Positions 1-5,012 of a DNA stretch of 5,012 nt are shown one piece after another; positions within the stretch are counted from its first letter, which is position 1, and each line of letters begins with the position of its first letter. The stretch is taken from positions 1 to 5,012 of the forward strand of contig CAMJRV010000233.1 of the NCBI GenBank assembly GCA_946408315.1, given 5' to 3'. The translations under genes were made by a program, and so were the position numbers. Below the pieces are notes generated by a model. The model did no database searches and had not been told where the DNA came from. It saw only the letters and a program-made list of their open reading frames with translations. This DNA comes from an uncultured Bacillota bacterium. GTDB taxonomy: Bacteria > Bacillota > Clostridia > Peptostreptococcales > Anaerovoracaceae.

Positions 1-24
1 AATTAACGATATGAATTTCTTCAT
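1..24 (-). CDS. Start of a gene cut by the window edge; probable exported protein
   Basis: Only the first eight codons are in the window, reading MKKFISLI from an ATG at 24-22. The case for a real gene rests on three things seen directly: a good Shine-Dalgarno AAGGAG at 37-32 with 7-nt spacing, a gap of a single base after the TAA of the radical SAM gene, and the same strand. A short Lys-Lys start running into hydrophobic residues is typical of Sec signal peptides, including lipoproteins such as ABC-transporter substrate-binding proteins, but eight residues cannot identify a family and membrane proteins can start the same way. The position implies co-transcription and probably coupled translation with the radical SAM gene, so its identity would be the best clue to that enzyme's substrate. 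Confidence 0.72.
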
Positions 25-25
25 T

Positions 26-1021
26 TTACTTCTCCTTGGAAAATACCTGATAACCACTTGCGTGGAACCATTGCTTCGCAGTGTCCGGATCAAATCCATT
101 CCATTCTTCTTTTAAACTGGTGCAGGTGTCTCTCGGGATTGCGCCCGTTTCGACTACCACCACGTTGGCTCCCCATTCGACTGCCAGCTCTGAGGCCGGG
201 TGTACGCAGATATCGGGGGCGCTCGCGCCGGCAGCGAGGCGTGTTATCGCAACGATCTGGGCAAACCTTTCCTTGGACATGGCCGGCAGCTCTCCAAGGG
301 GAGTACCCTCTACCGGTACTCTTGCCATGCCTCCGGTAACGACTGCTCCGTATTCCATGGCGGTCAGAAACGAATCGGCAATCTCTTCGTTGGTATGTTC
401 CACACCGATGGGCTCTACGAGAGAGACCAGTTTTAAGGGAGAGTTCTTTACCGCGGACAGGGTGGCAAGTCTGGCATTGGGATCAAAGCTGGTGTCGATC
501 CCCTCCCTAAGCCGCAGGGTATGATAGACGAATTCCAATTCCGCCTCCATCATCCTCTGGGCAGTCTGCTCGTCGAATTCCCCGACATTTACGCCGAGTT
601 CATATTCTCCGGGAACCGTTTTTTTGATTTTTTCAGCGAGCCCGATCAGTCTGTCGAGGCTGTAGAACTGGGTTGTGCGGAGCACGATCCACCTCACTCC
701 GGCCGCGACATATTTTCTGGCCATGGCGATCGCGTCGTCCTCACTGAATTCGGTGCTTTCCTTTACGATCCCCCATTTCTCACCCAGAGAGCAGTAATTG
801 CAGTTCATGGGGCAAGGACTGTAGTCAAGGCCGATGGCCGCCCAGAGGTAGGCTCTGTCCTTGCATACGGCAGAGGCCACTTCTCTCGCAGCCTGGCCCA
901 ATTTCTCACCCGCTTCGGAATTCGGGTCGATCTCAAGCAAAGCTATGATACTTTCCCGGTCTAAAGTTTTGCCTGACAACGCACTTTCTTTTGATTTTTG
1001 AATTAGCTCCAAATGATTCAA
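26..1021 (-). CDS. Radical SAM protein of the biotin synthase/HydE/PylB type, substrate unknown
   Basis: A complete 331-residue enzyme. The [4Fe-4S]/SAM site is the CX3CX2C motif CPMNCNYC (Cys70, Cys74, Cys77) with an aromatic residue before the last Cys, as the superfamily requires. About 65 mostly helical residues precede it, as in BioB. The C-terminal half resembles the BATS region of BioB, HydE and PylB: EPIGVEHT near 203, then ARVPVEGTPLGELP near 233-246, then the late strand VVVVETGAIPRD near 287-298. Length fits that group (about 320-350). It is not an obvious BioB or canonical HydE, because segments such as LRTTQFYS near 114 do not match what I recall of either. By family it should cleave SAM to a 5'-deoxyadenosyl radical in the cytoplasm; the substrate is unknown. 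The start is TTG at 1021-1019, chosen because GGGGAGGAA lies 8 nt upstream and no in-frame ATG fits. It is probably co-transcribed with the gene starting at 24. Confidence 0.9.
   Translation of the reverse strand: MNHLELIQKSKESALSGKTLDRESIIALLEIDPNSEAGEKLGQAAREVASAVCKDRAYLWAAIGLDYSPCPMNCNYCSLGEKWGIVKESTEFSEDDAIAMARKYVAAGVRWIVLRTTQFYSLDRLIGLAEKIKKTVPGEYELGVNVGEFDEQTAQRMMEAELEFVYHTLRLREGIDTSFDPNARLATLSAVKNSPLKLVSLVEPIGVEHTNEEIADSFLTAMEYGAVVTGGMARVPVEGTPLGELPAMSKERFAQIVAITRLAAGASAPDICVHPASELAVEWGANVVVVETGAIPRDTCTSLKEEWNGFDPDTAKQWFHASGYQVFSKEK
32..37 (-). promoter_or_regulatory. Ribosome binding site inside the 3' end of the radical SAM gene
   Basis: AAGGAG lies inside the last codons (Ser-Lys-Glu-Lys) of the radical SAM gene, 7 nt before the ATG at 24. 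It decides the start of the truncated downstream gene and supports a two-gene operon. Confidence 0.75.
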
Positions 1022-1029
1022 GACTGATT

Positions 1030-1036
1030 CCTCCCC
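1030..1036 (-). promoter_or_regulatory. Shine-Dalgarno site that fixes a TTG start
   Basis: GGGGAGG on the minus strand, 8 nt before TTG at 1021. The nearby ATG at 1038-1036 is out of frame and meets a stop within seven codons, so TTG is the supported start. The 5' part of this site can also pair with CCCTAT in the leader (see the leader entry). Confidence 0.8.
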
Positions 1037-1041
1037 ATCTC

Positions 1042-1079
1042 ACTTCATAGGGTTTTCCGGTTCCGGCGCCTGTAGAAGT
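1042..1079 (-). promoter_or_regulatory. Structured leader hairpin before the radical SAM gene; possible translational switch
   Basis: In the transcript, ACUUC (1079-1075) can pair with GAAGU (1046-1042), extended by UA/UA and GG/CC pairs above a bulge, with a loop that contains CCGGAACCGG. The same downstream arm offers a second fold: CCCUAU (1052-1047) is complementary, with one G-U pair, to AUGGGG (1038-1033), which overlaps the Shine-Dalgarno. The two folds share bases and exclude each other, so one would expose and the other mask the ribosome binding site. The pairings are seen in the sequence; the switching is inference. I do not recognise a known riboswitch consensus here. Confidence 0.4.
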
Positions 1080-1143
1080 TCGTTTGATTTCAACTTTTAT
1101 AGAACTATATCTCTTATTAGATTAAGTCTGTTACTATGCGTCC

Positions 1144-1154
1144 ATTTTATCATA
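1144..1154 (-). promoter_or_regulatory. Probable -10 region for the radical SAM operon
   Basis: TATGATAAAAT on the minus strand contains TATGAT and TAAAAT, both close to TATAAT. The same 12-base string TATGATAAAATG occurs before malQ. No convincing -35 box is visible upstream, so this could be an extended or activator-dependent promoter. Transcription starting near 1137-1142 would give a leader of roughly 115-120 nt, enough to hold the hairpin near the start codon. The rest of the spacer (1155-1290) is AT-rich and holds no gene I can support. Confidence 0.45.
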
Positions 1155-1269
1155 AGCGAGCGGGGAATTGTTATAAGGATTTTTGTATAAATTAATAATA
1201 TTATTTGCTGTTTTTTAACGAAAATCAAAATATGCGATAGAAATTGGAAAATGTAAAGAAAGAAAAATA

Positions 1270-1311
1270 CAAAGAACAAAAATAGAAAAGAAAAAGGGGC
1301 GAACCCCTTTT
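1270..1311 (-). terminator. Intrinsic terminator of malQ
   Basis: On the minus strand, 4 bases after the malQ stop codon, an 8-bp perfect stem AAAAGGGG/CCCCTTTT (1311-1304 and 1299-1292) closes a TTCG tetraloop and is followed by a T-rich tract, TCTTTTCTATTTTTG. This is a textbook rho-independent terminator. It separates malQ from the radical SAM operon downstream. The plus strand lacks a T tract after the stem beyond the stem's own Ts, so it works mainly in the minus direction. Confidence 0.92.
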
Positions 1312-1315
1312 CATA

Positions 1316-2803
1316 TCATGCCCGGCTATACAGCGCCGTCATCGCCGCAATTTTCTGTGCCAGCTCATAGGAGGCGGATTCCGCCTTCATCCTCCACTGC
1401 CAGTTTGTACCGCCCAAGGTGGAAGGGGTATTCATTCTCCCTTCCGAACCGAGCCCCAGATAGTCCTGCATAGGGACTACGGCCAGCACGGCGGTGGAGG
1501 ACTGGACGCCCCGGATCATCGCCCAGTGGAAGCCTTCGTTCTCGTTCAGATTGAGATACCGTTTTGCAAAATCCTTCTGCGCTTCCCCCGCATGGAAAAA
1601 CCAGCCCAGGGCCGTGTCATTGTCGTGGGTCCCGGTATACACGATACAGTTCCTGTCGTAATTATGCGGAAGATGGTCGTTGTCTCCCAGACTGTCAAAA
1701 GCAAACCCGAGAACCTTCATGCCAGGAAAGCCGCTCTTTCTTAAAAAAATCTTTACGCCGTCCGTCATATATCCCAAATCCTCGGCGATGATCCTTACGT
1801 TGCCGAGAGAATGCCGCAGGGTTTCGATAAAGTCCATGCCGGGTCCCGGCTTCCAACTGCCCGAGGCGGCGGTGGGGGAGCCGTAGGGAACTTCCCAATA
1901 GCTTTCAAAGCCGCGGAAGTGATCGATCCGGACCCAATCGAAATTGCTCAGGGAGTTTTCGATGCGGCGAAGCCACCAGTCGTATCCGGTTTCCTTATTC
2001 TTCTGCCAGTCATAGACCGTGTTGCCCCAGTATTGGCCGTCGCTTGAAAAATAATCGGGAGGGCAGCCCGCTACGCAGACGGGGGTCAGGTTGCTGCTGT
2101 ACTGGAAAATTCCCGAGGGCGCGTTGCTCCAGGTATCCGCGCTGTCGGCGGCGGCATAGATAGGGATGTCGCCGATGATCGCAATTCCCTGTCGATTGAC
2201 GTAGCTTTTCAGCGAATTCCATTGCGTATAGGCGATATACTGTATAAATTGGAAATAAAGGATGTCGTCCTGATAGCGATCCTTGTAAAAACTCATGGCT
2301 TCCGGCGATCTCCGCTTAATGTCCTCATCCCAGCGTTCCCAGGGCTGATCGTTGAAATGTTTTTTCAAAACCATGAAGATGGCATAATCCTCCAGCCAGT
2401 CGTGATGTTTTTGAACAAAGGCGGCCAGCTCTTCGGCGGGCAGCAGTTCACGGCGGTGGAAGGCTTTTCGGAGAACCGCCTCCCTGTTTACATAAATTTT
2501 ATTATAGTCCACTCGCTCGGGATTTTCGCCAAAGTCAAGGTGGCAGTATTCTTCGTGAAGGAGCAGACCCTGGCCGGCAAGGCTATCCAGGTCGATAAAG
2601 TAAGGGTTCAGCGCAAAGGCGGAAGGGGACTGATAGGGGGAGTCCCCGAAACTGGTAGGGCAGAGAGGAAGGATCTGCCAGTATTTCTGTTTTGCCGCCG
2701 CCAGAAAATCGGCGAAGGCATAGGCTTCCTTTCCGAAGGTACCGATGCCGTATGGGCTGGGCAGTGAGCTGATATGCATTAAAATTCCAGAACTTCGGTC
2801 CAT
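1316..2803 (-). CDS. malQ: 4-alpha-glucanotransferase (amylomaltase, GH77)
   Basis: A complete 495-residue cytoplasmic enzyme that transfers alpha-1,4-glucan segments between maltodextrins and releases glucose, in maltodextrin or glycogen use. The GH77 signature is intact: the N-terminal SSGILMHISSLPSPYGIG and the substrate-site PTSFGDSPYQSPSAFA near 49-64; the nucleophile Asp294 in VRIDHFRG; the acid/base Glu341 in AEDLG; the transition-state Asp394 in GTHDND. These positions are within a residue or so of those of the Thermus enzyme (Asp293, Glu340, Asp395), so this is the short bacterial form without the N-terminal extension of E. coli MalQ. No signal peptide is visible. ATG at 2803 is preceded by GAGGAG (2815-2810) at 6-nt spacing. 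No other maltose or glycogen gene is in the window, and a dedicated promoter and terminator suggest a single-gene transcript. No truncation or missing key residue is seen. Confidence 0.97.
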   Translation of the reverse strand: MDRSSGILMHISSLPSPYGIGTFGKEAYAFADFLAAAKQKYWQILPLCPTSFGDSPYQSPSAFALNPYFIDLDSLAGQGLLLHEEYCHLDFGENPERVDYNKIYVNREAVLRKAFHRRELLPAEELAAFVQKHHDWLEDYAIFMVLKKHFNDQPWERWDEDIKRRSPEAMSFYKDRYQDDILYFQFIQYIAYTQWNSLKSYVNRQGIAIIGDIPIYAAADSADTWSNAPSGIFQYSSNLTPVCVAGCPPDYFSSDGQYWGNTVYDWQKNKETGYDWWLRRIENSLSNFDWVRIDHFRGFESYWEVPYGSPTAASGSWKPGPGMDFIETLRHSLGNVRIIAEDLGYMTDGVKIFLRKSGFPGMKVLGFAFDSLGDNDHLPHNYDRNCIVYTGTHDNDTALGWFFHAGEAQKDFAKRYLNLNENEGFHWAMIRGVQSSTAVLAVVPMQDYLGLGSEGRMNTPSTLGGTNWQWRMKAESASYELAQKIAAMTALYSRA

Positions 2804-2849
2804 GTATGTCTCCTCTTTATATTAATATCGTTTATTGTCGATTAACGTC

Positions 2850-2875
2850 AAAGACAGGTCTTGCGACCTGTCTTT
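2850..2875 (-). terminator. Perfect 11-bp hairpin upstream of malQ: terminator or operator
   Basis: AAAGACAGGTC (2850-2860) and its exact complement (2865-2875) flank a 4-base loop. The A-rich left and T-rich right arms look like an intrinsic terminator. The tail after the stem is weak on the minus strand (GACGTT) and somewhat richer in T on the plus strand (ACATTTTAT). It could end transcripts arriving from hydA. It also lies at the predicted start of the malQ transcript, where a palindrome could be a repressor operator or form a 5' hairpin. The structure is certain; the role is not. Confidence 0.5.
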
Positions 2876-2877
2876 AC

Positions 2878-2906
2878 ATTTTATCATAGTATTATTTCAC
2901 TAACAA
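2878..2906 (-). promoter_or_regulatory. Probable malQ promoter
   Basis: On the minus strand TTGTTA (2906-2901, four of six to TTGACA) is followed after 17 nt by TAAAAT (2883-2878, five of six to TATAAT), inside the string TATGATAAAATG that also precedes the radical SAM gene. The start site would fall near 2871, in the hairpin, giving a leader of about 65-70 nt before malQ. Base match and spacing are the only evidence. Confidence 0.42.
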
Positions 2907-2944
2907 TTGGTTAATAAACCGAGCGAGCAAAGTATTTTTTCTTT

Positions 2945-3088
2945 GTTACTGTTCACAGCCGATAAGGCCATGCTATAGTGTTTTCAAAGGGAGGCCTGAA
3001 ACCTTATACCGAGCTTATGCGGAGCATATAAGCGAGGGAGGCTCCCGTGAAAATACTATAGTTTGGCGGCGGCTCTGTGAACAGTAAC
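2945..3088. repeat. 144-bp imperfect palindrome with 14-bp terminal inverted repeats (MITE/REP-like)
   Basis: The ends are a perfect inverted repeat, GTTACTGTTCACAG (2945-2958) and CTGTGAACAGTAAC (3075-3088). Pairing continues inward: CC/GG at 2959-2960 with 3071-3072, GCCA with TGGC, then a long arm from CTATAG (2973-2978, paired with 3056-3061) through TTTTCA/TGAAAA and GGGAG/CTCCC to CCT/AGG at 2995-2997, and finally a small inner hairpin GCTTAT/ATAAGC (3013-3033). Almost the whole element folds on itself, with a few mismatches and bulges. It has no coding capacity. Flanks TTTCTTT and TTTCCTT are similar but not identical, so a target duplication is only suggestive. It begins 6 bp after the hydA stop, so it forms the 3' end of that message. 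No T tract follows it on the minus strand, so it is not a standard terminator. Transposon origin is inference; the folded structure is direct. Confidence 0.72.
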
Positions 3089-3094
3089 TTTCCT

Positions 3095-4843
3095 TTACTT
3101 CGTCAGCTCGCTGAAATTATATTTCATGCCCCGGGAGTGATAGTGGGTGTGGAGCAGCTCGTGGGACTTATGGCCCAGGGGTTCTCCCAGATAATCCTCG
3201 TAGAGTTTCATCACATCCGGATTCTTGTGAGATTTCCGAAGTGGAAGATCCTGGTCGATCTGATAGATCGCCTTCACGCGCTTCTCCTTGACGTCCATGG
3301 TGGATTTGATCGGCTGTCCGCCGCCGCCGATGCAGCCGCCCGGACAGGCCATCACTTCGATGAAGTGATAGGGAGATTCGCCCTTTTCGATCTGTTTGAG
3401 GAGCACCTTGGCATTTCCGAGTCCATGAGCTACGGCTATCTTTACGTCAAGATCGTTGATTTTGATCGTGGCCTCCTTGATTCCCCGAAGCCCTCTGACG
3501 TCGGTGAAGTCCAGGGATGGAAGCCCCTTGCCGGTGAGAACCTCGTAAACGGTTCTGAGGGCGGCTTCCATTACGCCGCCGGTCGCGCCGAAGATCTGGC
3601 CTGCGCCGGTTCCGATGCCGAAAGGATTGTCAAACTGGTCTTCTTCCAGACCGACAAAGTCGATTCCTGCCGAGGAGATCATCCGGGCAAGCTCTCTTGT
3701 GGTCAGAACGAGATCGACCTCCTGCACGCCGCCCGTGACCATCTCCGGTCTCTGGGCCTCATACTTCTTGGCGGTACAGGGCATGATGGAAACCGTGTAG
3801 ATGTTTTTCGGATCGATACCCATTTTTTCCGCGTAATAGGATTTGGACAGGGCGCCGAACATCTGCTGGGGCGATTTGCATGTGGACAGATGATCCAGAA
3901 GGTGATCGTAACGGCCCTCGATAAAATTGATCCAGCCCGGCGAACAGGAGGTGATCATCGGCAGGGTACCGCCTTCCTTCACCCGCTTGATCAGCTCGTT
4001 GCCTTCTTCCAGAATCGTCAGATCTGCAGTAAAGTTTGTGTCGAATATCTTGTCGAAGCCCAGTCTTCTCAGAGCGGAGACCAGTTTGCCTGTCACGATC
4101 GTACCCTTAGGAAGGTTGAACGCGTCGCCTAAAGCCACTCTGACAGCCGGAGCTACCTGAACGATAACGTGTTTTTTAGGATCGTAAATAGCATCCCAAA
4201 CCCTGGCGGTATCATCCTTCTCCACAATGGCGCCGACGGGGCACACCGCAGCGCACTGACCGCAGAATACGCAGAACGTCTCTTCCAGAGGAGCCTCATA
4301 GGCAGGGGTGATATTATAATGGACGGAACGGTGGGAGTGGGTCAGTACATGGACCTCCTGTCCCTTCTGGCAGGCTTCGACGCAGCGGTTGCATTTTACG
4401 CATTTTGCCGAATCTCTGACCAGGGACGGATTCGTATTGTCGAGGGGCAGGGCGTCCACCGTATCTTCCAAATTTGTCCTGGAGATGTTGAATCTTTGGC
4501 AGAGCGCCTGGAGCTCGCAGTTACCGTTTCTGAGACATTTCAGGCAGTCCTGGTCATGATTCGCGAGGATCAGCTCGAGAATTCCCTTCTGCATGTCGCG
4601 GACCTTCCTCGTATTGGTCTGAACCTCCATGCCTTCAAAGACATAGGAGGAACAGGCTGCCGTCAGCTTTTTGCTGCCCGACACGTCGACGACACACAGC
4701 CTGCAGTTTGCCTTGATGGACTGGTCCGGATGATAGCAGAGATGCGGAATGTTGATGTTGACTTTTTTCGCCGCTTCCAGGATGGTAGTCCCTTCCGGAA
4801 CGACGAGGTCAATATTATCTATCTTAATCTTTACGTTCTTCAC
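3095..4843 (-). CDS. hydA: [FeFe]-hydrogenase catalytic subunit, NADH-linked type
   Basis: A complete 582-residue enzyme catalysing 2H+ + 2e- to H2, reversibly, in the cytoplasm. Domains in order: N-terminal [2Fe-2S] ferredoxin fold (Cys36, 47, 50, 64); His-ligated [4Fe-4S] (His96, Cys100, 103, 109); a two-cluster ferredoxin domain (Cys148/151/154/158 and Cys191/194/197/201); then the H-cluster domain with TSCSPGW (298-304), MPCTAKKYE (354-362) and MACPGGCIGGGGQP (498-511). By position the proton path of C. pasteurianum CpI is kept (Glu280, Glu283, Cys300, Ser320). Ser301 sits where CpI has its first H-cluster Cys ligand (see findings). The length matches the CpI architecture (574); there is no C-terminal [2Fe-2S] extension as in Thermotoga HydA. 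The start is GTG at 4843, set by GGAGGTGA 7 nt upstream, and overlaps the preceding gene by 4 bp. That coupling points to a multimeric HydABC-type enzyme rather than a stand-alone one. Maturation needs HydEFG, not in the window. Confidence 0.97.
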   Translation of the reverse strand: MKNVKIKIDNIDLVVPEGTTILEAAKKVNINIPHLCYHPDQSIKANCRLCVVDVSGSKKLTAACSSYVFEGMEVQTNTRKVRDMQKGILELILANHDQDCLKCLRNGNCELQALCQRFNISRTNLEDTVDALPLDNTNPSLVRDSAKCVKCNRCVEACQKGQEVHVLTHSHRSVHYNITPAYEAPLEETFCVFCGQCAAVCPVGAIVEKDDTARVWDAIYDPKKHVIVQVAPAVRVALGDAFNLPKGTIVTGKLVSALRRLGFDKIFDTNFTADLTILEEGNELIKRVKEGGTLPMITSCSPGWINFIEGRYDHLLDHLSTCKSPQQMFGALSKSYYAEKMGIDPKNIYTVSIMPCTAKKYEAQRPEMVTGGVQEVDLVLTTRELARMISSAGIDFVGLEEDQFDNPFGIGTGAGQIFGATGGVMEAALRTVYEVLTGKGLPSLDFTDVRGLRGIKEATIKINDLDVKIAVAHGLGNAKVLLKQIEKGESPYHFIEVMACPGGCIGGGGQPIKSTMDVKEKRVKAIYQIDQDLPLRKSHKNPDVMKLYEDYLGEPLGHKSHELLHTHYHSRGMKYNFSELTK

Positions 4844-5012
4844 TTTGAAGTCACCTCCGTTAATCCAAATTCTTCAGGGAAATGATCGATCGCAGACAGC
4901 AGGGAGCTTTGCGCAGTTTCTCCCAATCCGCAGAAAGCACAGTTTTTCATGATATTGGCAAAGCGCATCGCCGTATCCAGATCGTCGGGATGTTGTGTTC
5001 CCGCGACGAACC
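4840..5012 (-). CDS. hydB: C-terminal end of a NuoF/HydB-type NAD(H)-binding flavoprotein subunit (5' end outside window)
   Basis: The window holds the last 56 codons, in frame up to a TGA at 4842-4840 that overlaps the hydA GTG. The segment FANIMKNCAFCGLGETAQ followed by SSLLSAIDHFPEEF matches the end of NuoF/HydB/HoxF proteins, where the last Cys ligand of a [4Fe-4S] cluster sits in a SLCGLGQTA-like motif followed by a PVLSTLRYFRDEY-like helix. This subunit normally binds FMN and NAD(H) and passes electrons to or from HydA. The gene order, HydB-like directly before HydA with a 4-bp overlap, is that of trimeric hydABC operons, so a NuoE-like hydC is expected further upstream. The protein stops about 20 residues after the end of the helix, without the two-[4Fe-4S] ferredoxin domain that typical HydB carries. 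The symbol is therefore tentative; a NuoF-like protein is the alternative. Confidence 0.8.
   Translation of the reverse strand, partial: FVAGTQHPDDLDTAMRFANIMKNCAFCGLGETAQSSLLSAIDHFPEEFGLTEVTSK
4851..4858 (-). promoter_or_regulatory. Perfect 8-base Shine-Dalgarno for the hydA GTG start
   Basis: GGAGGTGA matches the anti-Shine-Dalgarno TCACCTCC over all eight bases, 7 nt before GTG at 4843. It lies inside the last codons of the upstream gene and decides a non-ATG start. A strong site at a 4-bp overlap favours efficient coupled translation and balanced subunit amounts. Confidence 0.88.

Noticed and set aside
81..964. Two plus-strand open frames of 147 codons each opposite the radical SAM gene
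   Set aside because: Shadows of a well-supported gene; no domain and no promoter or ribosome binding site that I could see.
1022..1140. A known riboswitch (TPP, SAM, cobalamin, THF, preQ1, guanidine) before the radical SAM gene
   Set aside because: None of the conserved motifs I know for these classes is present; only the pairing pattern suggests regulation.
1194..1205. Perfect 12-bp AT-only palindrome AATAATATTATT
   Set aside because: In such AT-rich spacer DNA a palindrome of this kind is easily due to chance, and it has no clear relation to the promoter.
1097..1279. Small minus-strand open frame of 60 codons rich in Phe, Ile and Leu, like a membrane peptide
   Set aside because: It lies in AT-rich spacer DNA, starts within the T tract of the malQ terminator, has no Shine-Dalgarno, and runs through the probable promoter of the radical SAM gene. 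The hydrophobic look follows from AT-rich codons.
2222..2767. Plus-strand open frame of 181 codons opposite malQ
   Set aside because: Antisense shadow of malQ, whose catalytic residues and length are intact on the minus strand.
2822..2851. Alternative malQ promoter, TTGACG (2851-2846) with TATTAA (2827-2822) at 18-nt spacing
   Set aside because: The start site would fall on the Shine-Dalgarno and leave a leader of only about a dozen bases; the pair at 2906-2878 fits better.
3077..4132. Long open frame of 351 codons on the plus strand
   Set aside because: It is antisense to hydA, which has unmistakable cluster-binding motifs; its start lies in the palindromic element, and the protein has no recognisable domain. 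It is a by-product of codon bias in the real gene.
4169..4885. Plus-strand open frame of 238 codons opposite hydA and the HydB-like end
   Set aside because: Antisense shadow over two genes with clear homology; no recognisable domain and no supporting context.

Overview
The window looks like a piece of a chromosome from a strictly anaerobic, fermentative member of the Clostridia (Firmicutes). The reasons are an oxygen-sensitive [FeFe]-hydrogenase of the NADH-linked type, very strong purine-rich Shine-Dalgarno sites (one an 8-base perfect match to the 16S tail), use of GTG and TTG starts, AT-rich intergenic DNA between GC-richer genes, and clostridial-looking -10 boxes. A closer assignment (for example Lachnospiraceae) is inference only. 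Every gene I can support is on the minus strand, so transcription runs from base 5012 towards base 1.

Layout in transcription order. (1) 5012-4840: the C-terminal end of a NuoF/HydB-type flavoprotein, overlapping the next gene by 4 bp. (2) 4843-3095: hydA, a complete 582-residue [FeFe]-hydrogenase catalytic subunit with all accessory Fe-S clusters. (3) 3088-2945: a 144-bp, almost fully self-complementary element with 14-bp perfect terminal inverted repeats, starting 6 bp after the hydA stop; it resembles a MITE or REP-type repeat. (4) 2906-2850: a likely malQ promoter and an 11-bp perfect hairpin. (5) 2803-1316: malQ, 4-alpha-glucanotransferase, followed at once by an intrinsic terminator with a UUCG loop. 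(6) 1290-1022: an AT-rich spacer with a probable promoter and a leader of about 115 nt that can fold in two competing ways around the ribosome binding site. (7) 1021-26: a radical SAM protein of the biotin synthase/HydE/PylB type, substrate unknown. (8) 24-1: the first eight codons of a gene coupled to it, with a signal-peptide-like start.

Functionally there are three separate units. HydB-like/HydA is an electron-transfer module that couples NAD(H), and perhaps ferredoxin, to H2. MalQ remodels maltodextrins or glycogen-derived glucans that feed glycolysis, the source of the reductant the hydrogenase disposes of. The radical SAM gene plus a probable exported protein is an uncharacterised operon. 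The points most worth following up are the palindromic element behind hydA, the apparent lack of the usual C-terminal ferredoxin domain on the HydB-like protein, the Ser in the first H-cluster motif of HydA, and the leader and genetic context of the radical SAM gene. I see no CRISPR array, rRNA, tRNA, phage gene or transposase gene.
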